The notes under the pieces are model-generated. The model was given only the letters and a program-made list of their open reading frames with translations. It did no database searches and was not told the origin of the DNA. Position numbers and translations under genes: made by a program. DNA of 64,000 bases from Actinoplanes sp. TBRC 11911 (GTDB lineage: Bacteria > Actinomycetota > Actinomycetes > Mycobacteriales > Micromonosporaceae): contig NZ_JABBNC010000016.1 of NCBI RefSeq assembly GCF_012933445.1, positions 110,039 through 174,038 on the forward strand, read 5' to 3'. Shown one piece after another: positions 18,843 to 27,577 of the stretch. How positions within the stretch are numbered: position 1 is the first letter of the stretch; each line of letters opens with the position of its first letter.

Positions 18843-20924
18843 GTGCTAGACGACGACCTAAAAGACGTACCGGACAGTGGCCGGAGCCCGATCCGGGCCA
18901 GACGGCGAACCGTTCTGGGCATGGCCGGCACCGCGGTGGCCGGCGCCACGATCTACGGAGTGACGGATCAGCTGGCCGGCGGCGCCCAGGCGGACGCCGC
19001 CGTCATCCCGACCGAGCTGACCGGCGGTGTGGAGGTGCTGACCAGCGGTGCGGACTCACCCCAGGTCAGTCAGCTGACGCCGTTCAAGGATCCGCTGCGC
19101 ATCCCGCCCACGCTTTCCCCATCGGGCAAAGACGTCACCGATATCAAACTCGTGGCGAAACACGTGCGGCTGCATTCCCAGCTGCCGCCGACCCCGATGT
19201 GGACATTCGAGGGACATTTCCCCGGACCGACCATCGAGACGCGCAGCCAGCAGCGCATCCGCATCGCTTGGACCAACCAGCTCGCCGGCACCAGCCCGGT
19301 CAAAGCGGTGTGGGCGGGCCCTCCCGGCACCACCCCCACCGACCCGATCAACGCGCCCGGATCGGCCGGCACCATCGCCCGGCCCGAGATCGACGCCCTG
19401 ACCGCGTGGACCACGATCCACCTGCACGGCGCGCACCAGTTCGCGATCCACGACGGCATGGCCGACGGTGGGATCACGCCCGGATATTCGCAGCTCACCG
19501 AGTATCTGAACGACAACGCCGCGACGCACCTGTTCTACCACGACCACGCGATGCCGATCACCGGCATCAACGTCTTCGCCGGGCTCATCGGCAACTACAT
19601 CATCCGCGACTCCCGCGAGGACGCGCTCAAACTCCCACGCGGCAAGTACGAGATCCCGCTGATGCTCTCCGACGTCAACTTCGAGACCGACTCGCGCGGG
19701 CGGCTCACCGGCGAACTGCTGAACAAACGACTGCTGCTCGGCCCGTACACCAAGGGTGTTCTGCCGGTCGCCGCGCACTTCGTCGGCCCGTACACGATGG
19801 TCAATGGTGTGGTCTGGCCGTATCTCGACGTCGACGCCCGCGCCTACCGATTCCGGCTGGTCAACGGCGCGGTCGGCCGCGACTTCGCGCTGACCCTCAT
19901 CGACGACGCCACCGGTAAGCCCGTGGTGGGCGCGATGAAGGTGATCGGCACCGACCTGGGTCTTCTCGGCACGCCGAAGGTGGTCGACGGCCCTCTCACG
20001 CTCAGCCCCGCCGAGCGCGTCGACCTCGTCATCGACTTCGCGGCGCTGGCCGGCAAGCGACTGCGGCTGGTCAACACGTTCCCTGGCACCGCCCCGGGCA
20101 CGCCGGTCCCGGACGGGCCGCCCGGAACCGAGATGCCGTTCCCGAACGTCATGCAGTTCCGCGTCGAGAAGGGCAAGTCCGCCCCGTACGCGCTGCCGTC
20201 GAAGCTGGCGTCGAACTTCAAGCAGCTCACCGCGGCCGAATTGCCGAAGAACATCACCGAGCGGTTCGTCGCGCTCGTCTTCGACGGCTCGGGCATGCCG
20301 ACGCTGATGGAACTCGAAGAGGTGCCGGCCGGCACGCCGAGCGGGAAGGGCATCGTGCAGATCGCGTTGCCGACCGGCAAGCGTACGTTCCGCAGCATCG
20401 CCAACTACTTCGAGGACACCACGAGCTACTTCACCAGCTCCGGCAACTGGGAGAAGTGGACCTTCATCAACATCGACCCGCTGGGCCGGATCATCACCCA
20501 TCCCATGCACATCCACCTGATGGACTTCCAGCTGCTCGAACGGCGCAGCATCGACGGAAGCGCCTTCGACCTGAAGCTCTTCGGGACCAGCAAGCCGATC
20601 ACCGTCAAGGACAGCCTGCCGATCAAGGCCGGCGAGTCGGGCTGGAAGGACACCGTCGCGGTTCCGGTCAACACGATGGTGACGATCGCCGGGCAGTACG
20701 GGCGGCAGACCGGCCGCTTCATGTACCACTGCCACATCCTCGATCACGAGGACGGCGGCATGATGCGACCCCTCGTGATCATGCCGTCGTCGGTGTCCGC
20801 CGTGCAGAACGTCACGATGGCCGCCATGGGTAAGCCGCATTCGACGGCCACCATCACCGCCGCCCCGGCCGCGATGGGCGACATGGCCGGCATGGACATG
20901 AGCAATATGGACATGGGCAACTGA
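18843..20924 (+). CDS. Multicopper oxidase, CotA/bilirubin-oxidase type, Tat-exported
   Basis: 693 residues with a GTG start (GGAG seven bases upstream). RARRRTVLGMAGTAVAGA is a twin-arginine signal. The segment TPFKDPLRIPPTLSP and the PPTPMWTFEGHFPGPTIE block are characteristic of the CotA spore laccase/phenoxazinone synthase group. All four copper motifs are intact: HLHGAHQ (about 193), FYHDHAM (about 229), HPMHIHLMDF (about 553) and MYHCHILDHEDGGMM (about 630) with the axial Met. A Met-rich tail (MGDMAGMDMSNMDMGN) may bind Cu(I). It should oxidise phenols or metals with reduction of O2 to water outside the cell. Confidence 0.94.
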   Translation: MLDDDLKDVPDSGRSPIRARRRTVLGMAGTAVAGATIYGVTDQLAGGAQADAAVIPTELTGGVEVLTSGADSPQVSQLTPFKDPLRIPPTLSPSGKDVTDIKLVAKHVRLHSQLPPTPMWTFEGHFPGPTIETRSQQRIRIAWTNQLAGTSPVKAVWAGPPGTTPTDPINAPGSAGTIARPEIDALTAWTTIHLHGAHQFAIHDGMADGGITPGYSQLTEYLNDNAATHLFYHDHAMPITGINVFAGLIGNYIIRDSREDALKLPRGKYEIPLMLSDVNFETDSRGRLTGELLNKRLLLGPYTKGVLPVAAHFVGPYTMVNGVVWPYLDVDARAYRFRLVNGAVGRDFALTLIDDATGKPVVGAMKVIGTDLGLLGTPKVVDGPLTLSPAERVDLVIDFAALAGKRLRLVNTFPGTAPGTPVPDGPPGTEMPFPNVMQFRVEKGKSAPYALPSKLASNFKQLTAAELPKNITERFVALVFDGSGMPTLMELEEVPAGTPSGKGIVQIALPTGKRTFRSIANYFEDTTSYFTSSGNWEKWTFINIDPLGRIITHPMHIHLMDFQLLERRSIDGSAFDLKLFGTSKPITVKDSLPIKAGESGWKDTVAVPVNTMVTIAGQYGRQTGRFMYHCHILDHEDGGMMRPLVIMPSSVSAVQNVTMAAMGKPHSTATITAAPAAMGDMAGMDMSNMDMGN

Positions 20925-20930
20925 CCGGTA

Positions 20931-20965
20931 CGGGGTCGCGTGGACGGGGACCCCACGCGACCCCG
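20931..20965 (+). terminator. Terminator of the multicopper oxidase gene
   Basis: Perfect 13-bp stem (CGGGGTCGCGTGG and complement) with a 9-base loop, directly after the stop codon. Confidence 0.75.
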
Positions 20966-21854
20966 CACGACCGTCGTCCGCCAGCCCCGCCACCGCGGCA
21001 ACCGTGTTGCCCCACTGCACCAGGTCGGCGGTCAGCTCGTCGTACTGGCTCGGCGACCCTCGCGCATATCCGACATTTCCTGAGATCTGGACGATCGGCT
21101 GAGCCGCCGGACAGGCGGGCTCGCCGCGCGGCCGCGCGGCGCTTCCATTGCGTGAGACGGGCGACCGCCTGCTGAGACCCGCGCCCGCATCATGGACCCA
21201 CCGTCCGCGATGTGGGACCAACGTCCACTGTAGAGGCGGTTTTTGTCACATAATGAGGCTTTTGACCGGCAGCTTTCTCCGGCCGAATGTGAACCTTGGA
21301 GAGTTATGGCTTGTATGGGCCTGCGAAAAAATAACTCGTAGTTTCGCGTTTTGTACCGATTTATCCCATGGCGGCTGGCTGACCAGCGGCTTTGTCGGAA
21401 GTTATCTGTCCAGTGAAGACGTCCAGGCTTGGCGAACGCGCAGGTAACGAAGCTGCCTTAGCAGATCGAATGGCCGAAATCAGCAACACGCCGAGTTAAT
21501 TCCGTACGCGCACTATGTGGGCACAACTCTCCAAGGTTCACAAAAATCCACGATGCGACTGCAGTGTCCCACATAGCGGGACCGCCCGGCCGCGAACGGA
21601 ACGCCACAGCGCCTCAGCTCTCGCACCACCGCGCAGCTCCCACACCATGACCAGGTCACGCACCGCCTATCCACCACGGTAAGGACTTACTCGTCGCGGT
21701 AACGGCGGCGGCCGCCTCGATCTTGCTCGACCGCGCGTTGTGCTTCCCTCGGGGCTTAGGTTTGTCCACTTCGGTTGAGTAGGCGTACTCAGGAAAACGT
21801 CCGTCCAATCCGGCAAGTTGGCGCCATGACGTTGATGGATCATGGCGGTTTGGG
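20966..21854. other. Long non-coding region carrying a split palindromic repeat
   Basis: About 890 bp without a supportable gene and noticeably richer in A+T than the rest of the window. It holds the long inverted repeat described at 21,289-21,541. An outer pair, ATGTGGGAC (near 21,210) and GTCCCACAT (near 21,570), brackets that repeat. The last 40 bases should contain the promoter of the VanY gene. Confidence 0.6.
21289..21541. repeat. Inverted repeat element, split copy
   Basis: GTGAACCTTGGAGAGTTATG at 21,289-21,308 matches the complement of 21,522-21,541 at 19 of 20 positions, with 213 bp between. The same sequence, as a compact 49-bp palindrome, occurs at 40,665-40,713, including the inner GGCT(T/C)G(T/C)ATG and ATGTGGGC segments. 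The 21.3-kb copy therefore looks like the compact repeat with about 200 bp of other DNA between its halves. Confidence 0.8.
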
Positions 21855-22439
21855 GTGAGGCGGGGGCGGGCCGCGCACGCGGCGCGGCGACGCGATGCGG
21901 CATATCGGTGGATCACCCTGCTGCTCGCGGTCGCGTTCGTCCCCGTCGCCCGGCTCGTCGGTGGTCCCGGCATGGCCCGGCACGTCGCCTGCCAGTGGGC
22001 GCTGGCCACCCGTTTCCCGGCCGAAGACCTAGACGGTCTGACCCCGGCGACGCGGGCGGCGTTCGAGGCCGCCCGCACCCGGGCGCTGTGGCGGCACCGC
22101 GAGCTGCTCGGCCTCACCTCGGGGCATCGCCACGCCTACCATCAGGCACGGCTGTTCGCCGAAGCGGTGCGGCGCACCGGCTCGGCCGAGGTAGCCCGCC
22201 GGCGGGTCTTGCCACCGGCGGAGTCGCGGCACGTGGCCGGCACCGCGCTCGATGTGCGCCCGGCGGAGGGGGCGCGCTGGCTGGAGCGACACGGCGGGTC
22301 GTACGGGCTCTACCGCATTTACGACAACGAGTGGTGGCACTTCGAATACCGGCCCGAGGGCAGACCGGCACGTCTGCCACATTCGGGCGTCACCCGTCCG
22401 ACCGACACGTCTGAGATGATCATGACATGGGCAAGGTGA
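21855..22439 (+). CDS. D-alanyl-D-alanine carboxypeptidase family protein (VanY/peptidase M15B type)
   Basis: 194 residues. After one N-terminal membrane helix (about residues 18-36) the M15 metallopeptidase motifs follow: LTSGHRHAYHQARLF (family SGYRS..Q), SRHVAGTALDVRP (SxHxxGxAxD, zinc His and Asp) and DNEWWHFEY (ExWHxxY, catalytic Glu and third zinc His). It should trim the terminal D-Ala of peptidoglycan stem peptides outside the membrane. The protein is short compared with VanY. The GTG start is the earliest plausible one. Its 3' end overlaps the kinase gene by 13 bp. Confidence 0.85.
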   Translation: MRRGRAAHAARRRDAAYRWITLLLAVAFVPVARLVGGPGMARHVACQWALATRFPAEDLDGLTPATRAAFEAARTRALWRHRELLGLTSGHRHAYHQARLFAEAVRRTGSAEVARRRVLPPAESRHVAGTALDVRPAEGARWLERHGGSYGLYRIYDNEWWHFEYRPEGRPARLPHSGVTRPTDTSEMIMTWAR

Positions 22440-24400
22440 CTGCCGCCGGACCCGTCGTCGGCGGCGTGGGCGGCGCTCTTATCCTCGCCGTCGCCATGTC
22501 GCCGAGCGGCGGCAGCGCCGCGACGCCACCGTTCCTCGGCGGGATGAGCTACGGCGCTCACTACGGCGGGGGCTGGGTGCCGCTGGTCGTGCCGATCGCG
22601 GCAACCGCGATCGGGTTGTGCCTGCTGCGCTTCTGGCCGTACCTGCTGGCCGCGGCCGCCCTGCTGAGCATCGCGCCGATCCTGGCCGAGTGGCCGTTCA
22701 GCGCCTCGCAGCCGCCGTATTCCCTGGTCATGGCCGGCACCTACGCGCGCGTCATGTTCGCGTTGATCGGTCTGCTGGCCTGCGCCCAGGGCCTGGTGCG
22801 CCGCGGCTCCCCCGGCTGGGGATCGGCGGTCGCCGGGCTGGCGGTCGGCGGAGCCGTGGTCGGGACCGGCTTGCTCGGCGCCAGCTGGCAGGACGGCGGG
22901 CACGGGCTGAAGCCGATCCACCTGGTGCTCATCGCGGCCGGTTTCATGTGCCAGATCCCGATGCTGCGGCGGCGCCCGCCCCGCGCGGAGCCGGTCGCCG
23001 GCTCGTGGTGGCAGCGGGTGCGACTGCCGCTGACCGGCACGCTCGCCGTCGCCAGCACCGTCCCGCTCGGCTTCCTGACCGTGGACCGGCTGGGCGTCCT
23101 GCTCGGCGTGGGCTTCAGCCCGCTCTACCGGCATCCGCTCGCGGTGGAGGGCGTCCTCGGCGCCATCCTGCTGACGATCGTCTTCGTGCTCGCCGTCGTC
23201 TCCGGGCTCTGGTCGCTCGGCGGCGCGCTCACCGCGGCGATAGTGCAGGTCGCCGTGGTGGCGCCGCTGCTGCTCGCGGTCACCGCGATGAGCTTCGACC
23301 GGCCGGTACGCTGGATCGCCGCGCTGGTCGGTGTCGGGATCGGCGCGGCCGCCGCCGCGAGCCGGTGGCGCGTTCCGGCCGCCGTCGCGCTCGCGGTGGG
23401 CGGTGCCGTCGCGCTGCTCATCGCGTACGCCGCCACCGGTGCCCACCCGGAAAAGCTCGCCGACCAGCACCAGGTCGTGCCCGGGGTGCTGATCCTGATC
23501 GTCATCGCGGCCGCCGGCACCGCCGTGACCGGTGCGACCGCCCCGATACTGGCCCCGCGCGGCGCCCTCCCGGCCGCGCTCGGACCGCTCGCCACGATGC
23601 TCAGCGCGGGTGGTACCGCGGCCGTCGCGGTCACCTATCTGAACAGCGACGGCGAGCCCGTGTCGTCGTACCTCAACCCGGTCCTGCACCTGAACACCTC
23701 GGCGTTGCTGCTGCTCGTCGCGGCCGGCGCGATCGGCGGGCTGGGCCTGGGCCAGGTGTTCGCCGCCCGGCGGGCCGAACGGCTGCGCACCGAGCAGATC
23801 CGGCAGGAGGCCGCCGCCGCCGAGCGCGATCGCCTGGCCCGCCCGATCCACGACGGCGTGCTGCAGGTGCTGGCGCTGGTGCAGCGGCACGGCTCCGAGC
23901 TCGGCGGTCCCGGCCCGGAACTGGCCGAGCTGGCCGGCCGGCAGGAGGTCGCCCTGCGCAACCTGCTGCGCGGCCGGTCGACGGCCGGCGGCAACGCGCG
24001 CGAAGACCTGCGCACCGAGCTGGTGGCGCTGGGCTCGCCCGCGATCGACGTGGCCGCGCCGGCCCAACCGGTGATGCTGCCGACCCGCACGGCCACCGAG
24101 CTGACCGCGGCGGTCCAGGCCGCGCTCGACAACGTGCGCCGGCACGCGGGCGCCGGTGCGCATGTCTGGATCCTGCTCGAGGAGGAGAGCGACGGCGTTC
24201 GCGTGACGGTCCGCGACGACGGGGTCGGGTTCGGTCCCGATCGGCTGGCCGAGGCGGCCGTCGGCGGCCGTCTCGGCGTGGCTCAGTCGATGAAGGGCCG
24301 GATCGCCGACCTCGGCGGCATCACGACCATCCATAGTGCACCGGGCGAGGGCACCGAGGTCGAGTTCTGGGTGCCCGCGGCCGATCGCGCCGGCTACTGA
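22427..24400 (+). CDS. Membrane sensor histidine kinase (HisKA_3/NarL-partner type), orphan
   Basis: 657 residues. About 440 residues of transmembrane segments (12 or more hydrophobic stretches) form an unusual large membrane sensor. The H-box RLARPIHDGVLQVLALVQ (His475) follows, then an N-box (ALDNVRRHAGAGAHV), a G1 box (VRDDGVGFGPDRL) and a G2 box (GVAQSMKGRIADLGG). This is the dimerisation/ATPase type that pairs with NarL-family response regulators. No response-regulator gene is adjacent on either side. Overlap with the VanY gene couples the two, which suggests a cell-wall-linked signal, an inference from context. Confidence 0.9.
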   Translation: MGKVTAAGPVVGGVGGALILAVAMSPSGGSAATPPFLGGMSYGAHYGGGWVPLVVPIAATAIGLCLLRFWPYLLAAAALLSIAPILAEWPFSASQPPYSLVMAGTYARVMFALIGLLACAQGLVRRGSPGWGSAVAGLAVGGAVVGTGLLGASWQDGGHGLKPIHLVLIAAGFMCQIPMLRRRPPRAEPVAGSWWQRVRLPLTGTLAVASTVPLGFLTVDRLGVLLGVGFSPLYRHPLAVEGVLGAILLTIVFVLAVVSGLWSLGGALTAAIVQVAVVAPLLLAVTAMSFDRPVRWIAALVGVGIGAAAAASRWRVPAAVALAVGGAVALLIAYAATGAHPEKLADQHQVVPGVLILIVIAAAGTAVTGATAPILAPRGALPAALGPLATMLSAGGTAAVAVTYLNSDGEPVSSYLNPVLHLNTSALLLLVAAGAIGGLGLGQVFAARRAERLRTEQIRQEAAAAERDRLARPIHDGVLQVLALVQRHGSELGGPGPELAELAGRQEVALRNLLRGRSTAGGNAREDLRTELVALGSPAIDVAAPAQPVMLPTRTATELTAAVQAALDNVRRHAGAGAHVWILLEEESDGVRVTVRDDGVGFGPDRLAEAAVGGRLGVAQSMKGRIADLGGITTIHSAPGEGTEVEFWVPAADRAGY

Positions 24401-25161
24401 GCGGTCCAGCCGCCGTCGACGGCCAACGCGGCTCCGGTCACGAAGCTCGCCTCGTCCGCCAGCAGATACGCGACGAACGAAGCGATCTCCGCGGGCTGCG
24501 CGACCCGCTTCATCGGATGTCCCGCCGCGATGGCGGCGGCACCCTCCGGGGTGGCCCCCATCGTGGTGCGGAACATCGGCGTGTCGACACCCCCGGTGAC
24601 CAGGGCGTTGACGCGGATGCCCTGCTCGGCGAACTCGAGCGCGGCCGACCGGGCGAGCCCGACGACGCCGTGTTTCGCGGCCACGTAGGCGGCCGCTCCC
24701 GCGATCCCGACGACGCCCATGTTGCTGCCGTTGAGCAGGATCGCCCCGCCACCGCCGACGAGCATCGCGGGCACCTGGTACTTGATGGAGAGGAAGGCGC
24801 TGGTCAGGTTCAGCGTGATGTTGTCCGAGAAGGACACCGCCGGGACTCCCGCGACCGGCCCGAAGGAGGTCCCGTCGCCGCCACCGCCCGCGTTGTCAAA
24901 ACTCACATCCAGCCGCCCGTACGCCCGTACGGTCGTGTCGACGAGCGCCGCGACGTCCGGTTCGTTCGTCACGTCGGCCTGCACGAACATCGCCTCGCCG
25001 CCGCGTGCCCGGATGTCGGCGACCGCTTCGTCGCCGAGCGCCTTCCGGCGGCCGGCCAGCACGACGGCGGCACCCTCCTCGGCGAGGCGCCGCGCGGCCG
25101 CGAGACCCATTCCGCTGGTTGCTCCGGTGACCACCGCGACCTTGCCGTCAAATCTGCGCAC
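24394..25161 (-). CDS. SDR family oxidoreductase
   Basis: 255 residues. Classical SDR: VVTGATSGMGLAAA (TGxxxGxG), DNAGGGGDG (family NNAG with Asp for the first Asn), the catalytic Ser of NGSNMGVVG, YVAAK (Tyr/Lys) and C-terminal VTGAALAVDGGWTAQ. The GTG start is preceded by AAAGGGA. It is divergent from a TetR gene, with two identical-type operators between. The pair is a self-contained TetR-controlled detoxification or redox module. Its end overlaps the convergent kinase gene by 7 bp. Confidence 0.92.
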   Translation of the reverse strand: MRRFDGKVAVVTGATSGMGLAAARRLAEEGAAVVLAGRRKALGDEAVADIRARGGEAMFVQADVTNEPDVAALVDTTVRAYGRLDVSFDNAGGGGDGTSFGPVAGVPAVSFSDNITLNLTSAFLSIKYQVPAMLVGGGGAILLNGSNMGVVGIAGAAAYVAAKHGVVGLARSAALEFAEQGIRVNALVTGGVDTPMFRTTMGATPEGAAAIAAGHPMKRVAQPAEIASFVAYLLADEASFVTGAALAVDGGWTAQ

Positions 25162-25174
25162 CAGAAATCCCTTT

Positions 25175-25235
25175 TTGGTCGGTCGTTCAAAAACTGACGA
25201 ACGGGAAGCTAGCACGTTTTTGAGCGGTCGATCAA
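25175..25235. promoter_or_regulatory. Two TetR-type operator sites in the SDR/TetR divergent promoter
   Basis: Site 1 (25,175-25,190) is TTGGTCGGTCGTTCAA. Site 2 (25,220-25,235) is TTGAGCGGTCGATCAA. They share TTGRKCGGTCGWTCAA with centres 45 bp apart. Site 2 covers a -35 TTGAGC that is 17 bp from the TAGGCT -10 of the TetR gene. Read on the other strand it covers a TTGATC that is 18 bp from a TAGCTT serving the SDR gene. The TetR protein at 25,255 very likely represses both genes through these sites. Confidence 0.75.
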
Positions 25236-25242
25236 GAAGGGG

Positions 25243-25248
25243 TAGGCT
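25243..25248 (+). promoter_or_regulatory. Leaderless -10 box of the 25,255 TetR gene
   Basis: TAGGCT, six bases before the GTG start, with TTGAGC 17 bp upstream. Confidence 0.55.
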
Positions 25249-25254
25249 GACCCG

Positions 25255-25875
25255 GTGGGACGCCCCCGGATCTTCGACGAGGACCGTGCCGTCGAGCAGG
25301 CCATGCGACTGTTCTGGCGGCACGGCTACGACGGCACGTCACTGCGCGACCTCGGTCAGGAGCTCGGCCTGAAGCCCGGCAGCCTGTATGCGGCGTTCGG
25401 CGACAAGGAGTCGCTCTTCCACCGGGCGCTGGATCGCTATTGCGACGGGCAGACCACCGGCCTGCTGGCTGCCGTCTCGGCTGCCGGGCCGCTGCTGCCC
25501 CGGCTTCGCGCGCTGCTGATCGGCATCGCCCAGGCGAATCAGGCCGCCCAGGAGCGCGCGGCGGCCGGCGAGCCCGGCGACCCGGGCGGCTGCCTGATCG
25601 TCGGCACGGCGATGGACCGTGCCGACGATGAGCAGGCCATGGACCGCGTGCGCGCCACCCTCGAACGCATCGACCAGGCGCTCGAGTCCGCGCTGCTCCG
25701 GGCCCGCGTGGCGGGCGAGATTCCGGCTTCGACGGACGCCGCGGCAGCGGCCCACTTCCTCACCACCGTCCTGCAGGGCGTGCAGGTGATGTCGTCCGCC
25801 GACCCGTGGCATCCCCGGCTCGAGGCGGCCATCGACGTCGCCCTGGGCGCGCTGCACGCCAACCGGCCCGCCTGA
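25255..25875 (+). CDS. TetR/AcrR family transcriptional regulator
   Basis: 206 residues. It begins GRPRIFDEDRAVEQAMRLFWRHGYDGTSLRDLGQELGLKPGSLYAAFGDKESLFHRAL, an HTH of the AcrR/AefR-like subgroup. The C-terminal domain has GGCLIVGTAM, common in regulators of SDR or alkene-reductase genes responding to electrophiles. It sits divergent to an SDR gene and has two palindromic sites in the shared promoter. The GTG start fits a leaderless transcript. Confidence 0.93.
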   Translation: MGRPRIFDEDRAVEQAMRLFWRHGYDGTSLRDLGQELGLKPGSLYAAFGDKESLFHRALDRYCDGQTTGLLAAVSAAGPLLPRLRALLIGIAQANQAAQERAAAGEPGDPGGCLIVGTAMDRADDEQAMDRVRATLERIDQALESALLRARVAGEIPASTDAAAAAHFLTTVLQGVQVMSSADPWHPRLEAAIDVALGALHANRPA

Positions 25876-25882
25876 CCGTCGC

Positions 25883-26575
25883 TCAGTCGTACGGGTCCTG
25901 CGGGGTGGGGATTTCCTGCCATGCGGTGACCGTGAGGTAGGGGATCTTGGCCTTGTTGATCGGGTCGTTGCCGGTCCGGGTCGAGTAGACGCCGTCGGCC
26001 TGGATCCAGGTGCCGGTGGGCAGGCCGGTCGGTGCTTTGCCGTCCAGGCCGACCTTGACCGGGCGGCCGTCGGCGGCGCAGCAGGTGAGCACGATGCGGG
26101 CGAGGACCGGATGCCCACCCGGGCCGGGCGTCACGAAACCGTCGAGCCGCACCGTGCGCCCGGTCAGGCTGCGCCCGCTGTCGTAGATCGCGCGGGCGGA
26201 GTAGTCCAGCAGCTTGACCGGTGCCGGGTTCCCGGGTGGCAACGGCGGATAGTCCGACTGCGACGACACCACGACGGTCCCGGCCTTCGCGGCGGCGAAA
26301 CTGCTCAGGGCCGGCGGTGACAGGGTCAGCAGCACCAGCGCGGGCAGCAACAGCAGCCATCCGACGCCGGGCTCGTGCGAGTGACCGCCGGGGTGGCGTA
26401 CGCGGATCTCGTACCAGAGCGTCAGCACCGCCATGATCACCAGGAACGCGCCCGCCAGCAGCAGGAGCGGACGCAGGCCGTGCTTGACGTAGCGCTGGTA
26501 GGAACCGGTGATCGCGATGCGCAGGATGGCACCGCCGAGAAGCAGCATGAGTACGGACTGGACGCGCCGGTTCAC
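25883..26575 (-). CDS. TIGR03943/DUF1980 family putative permease subunit (YcgQ-like)
   Basis: 230 residues. Three to four N-terminal membrane helices (VQSVLMLLLGGAILRI, LRPLLLLAGAFLVIMAVLTLW, GVGWLLLLPALVLLTL) are followed by an extracytoplasmic domain with RTVRLDGFVTPG, LTCCAADGRPVKVGLDGK and GTWIQADGVYS. This is the DUF1980 (TIGR03943) pattern, including the conserved CCAAD. It partners the adjacent DUF318 permease; the GTG start overlaps that gene's stop (GTGA). The pair corresponds to B. subtilis ycgR-ycgQ. The transported species is not established. Confidence 0.88.
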   Translation of the reverse strand: MNRRVQSVLMLLLGGAILRIAITGSYQRYVKHGLRPLLLLAGAFLVIMAVLTLWYEIRVRHPGGHSHEPGVGWLLLLPALVLLTLSPPALSSFAAAKAGTVVVSSQSDYPPLPPGNPAPVKLLDYSARAIYDSGRSLTGRTVRLDGFVTPGPGGHPVLARIVLTCCAADGRPVKVGLDGKAPTGLPTGTWIQADGVYSTRTGNDPINKAKIPYLTVTAWQEIPTPQDPYD

Positions 26576-27564
26576 AGCAGCACCGTCCCGAACGCCGTAC
26601 CGACGAGGATCGCCATGACCAAAGTGGCCGGTGCGAACCGCCAGGCGAACCCGCGGCCGAACACGCCGGACTGCATGGCGATCAGCTTGAGGTCGACCAT
26701 CGGGCCGACCACCAGGAACACCAGCCGGGCGGTCAGCGAGAAGGTGGACAGCGACGCGGCGACGAAGGCGTCGGCCTCGCTGCAGATCGAGAGCAGGACG
26801 GCCAGCAACGCCAGCGTGATCACCGCCAGGACCGCGTTGCCGGCCAGCGACTGCATCCAGGCCTGCGGCACGGTGACGTTGATGGTGGCCGCCGCGGCCG
26901 CACCGATGACCAGGAAGCCGCCCGCGTGCATGACGTCGTGCCGGCAGGCGGCCACGAACGCCTGGAACCGCGGCATGCCGTCGTATTCCGGCCGGTGCGG
27001 CAGCTTGATCCACTTTTCTTTGCCGAGCCGCAGCCACATCCAGCCCATCAGTACGGCGACCAGCAGGCTCGCGCCGGCTCGCCCGACCACCATCCCCGGG
27101 TTCTTCGGGAAGGCGATGGCCGTCGCGGTCAGCACCACCGGGTTGATGGCCGGTGCGGCCAGCAGGAACGCGAGCGCGGCCGCCGGGGTCACGCCGCGGC
27201 GGATGAGGGCACCGGCGATCGGGACGCTGCCGCACTCGCACCCGGGCAGGACCACTCCGGCCAGCCCCGCCGCCGGCACCGCGAGCACCGGATGCCGCGG
27301 CAGCGCCCGAGCCCAGAACGAGCGGGGCACGTAGACGGCGATCGCGGCCGACAGCAGCACGCCCAGCACCAGGAACGGCGTCGCCTGCACCAGCACCGAC
27401 ACGAACACGGTCATCCAGGTCGCCAGCCGCGGGTTGGACACCAGCGCGGCCAGCGGTCCCCGCGCCAGGATGACCAACACCAGGACAACGGCCAGAATCT
27501 CCACCGGCCGTACGCGTCGGCGCGCGCGCTTCGAAGCCGGCGGCGCGACGGTCTCTATGGCCAT
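26572..27564 (-). CDS. Permease of DUF318/ArsP_1 family (YcgR-like)
   Basis: 330 residues, about eight to nine membrane helices. The conserved PGCECGSVPIAGALIRRGVTPAAALAFLLAAPAINPVV segment and the mirrored SICSEADAFVAASL and VGPMVDLKL motifs define the DUF318 (PF03773) permeases, whose paired Cys and acidic residues lie within the membrane. Some relatives (ArsP) export organoarsenicals. Most are uncharacterised. AGGAGC precedes the ATG. Translationally coupled to the TIGR03943 partner. Confidence 0.9.
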   Translation of the reverse strand: MAIETVAPPASKRARRRVRPVEILAVVLVLVILARGPLAALVSNPRLATWMTVFVSVLVQATPFLVLGVLLSAAIAVYVPRSFWARALPRHPVLAVPAAGLAGVVLPGCECGSVPIAGALIRRGVTPAAALAFLLAAPAINPVVLTATAIAFPKNPGMVVGRAGASLLVAVLMGWMWLRLGKEKWIKLPHRPEYDGMPRFQAFVAACRHDVMHAGGFLVIGAAAAATINVTVPQAWMQSLAGNAVLAVITLALLAVLLSICSEADAFVAASLSTFSLTARLVFLVVGPMVDLKLIAMQSGVFGRGFAWRFAPATLVMAILVGTAFGTVLL

Positions 27565-27577
27565 GATGCTCCTGAGG

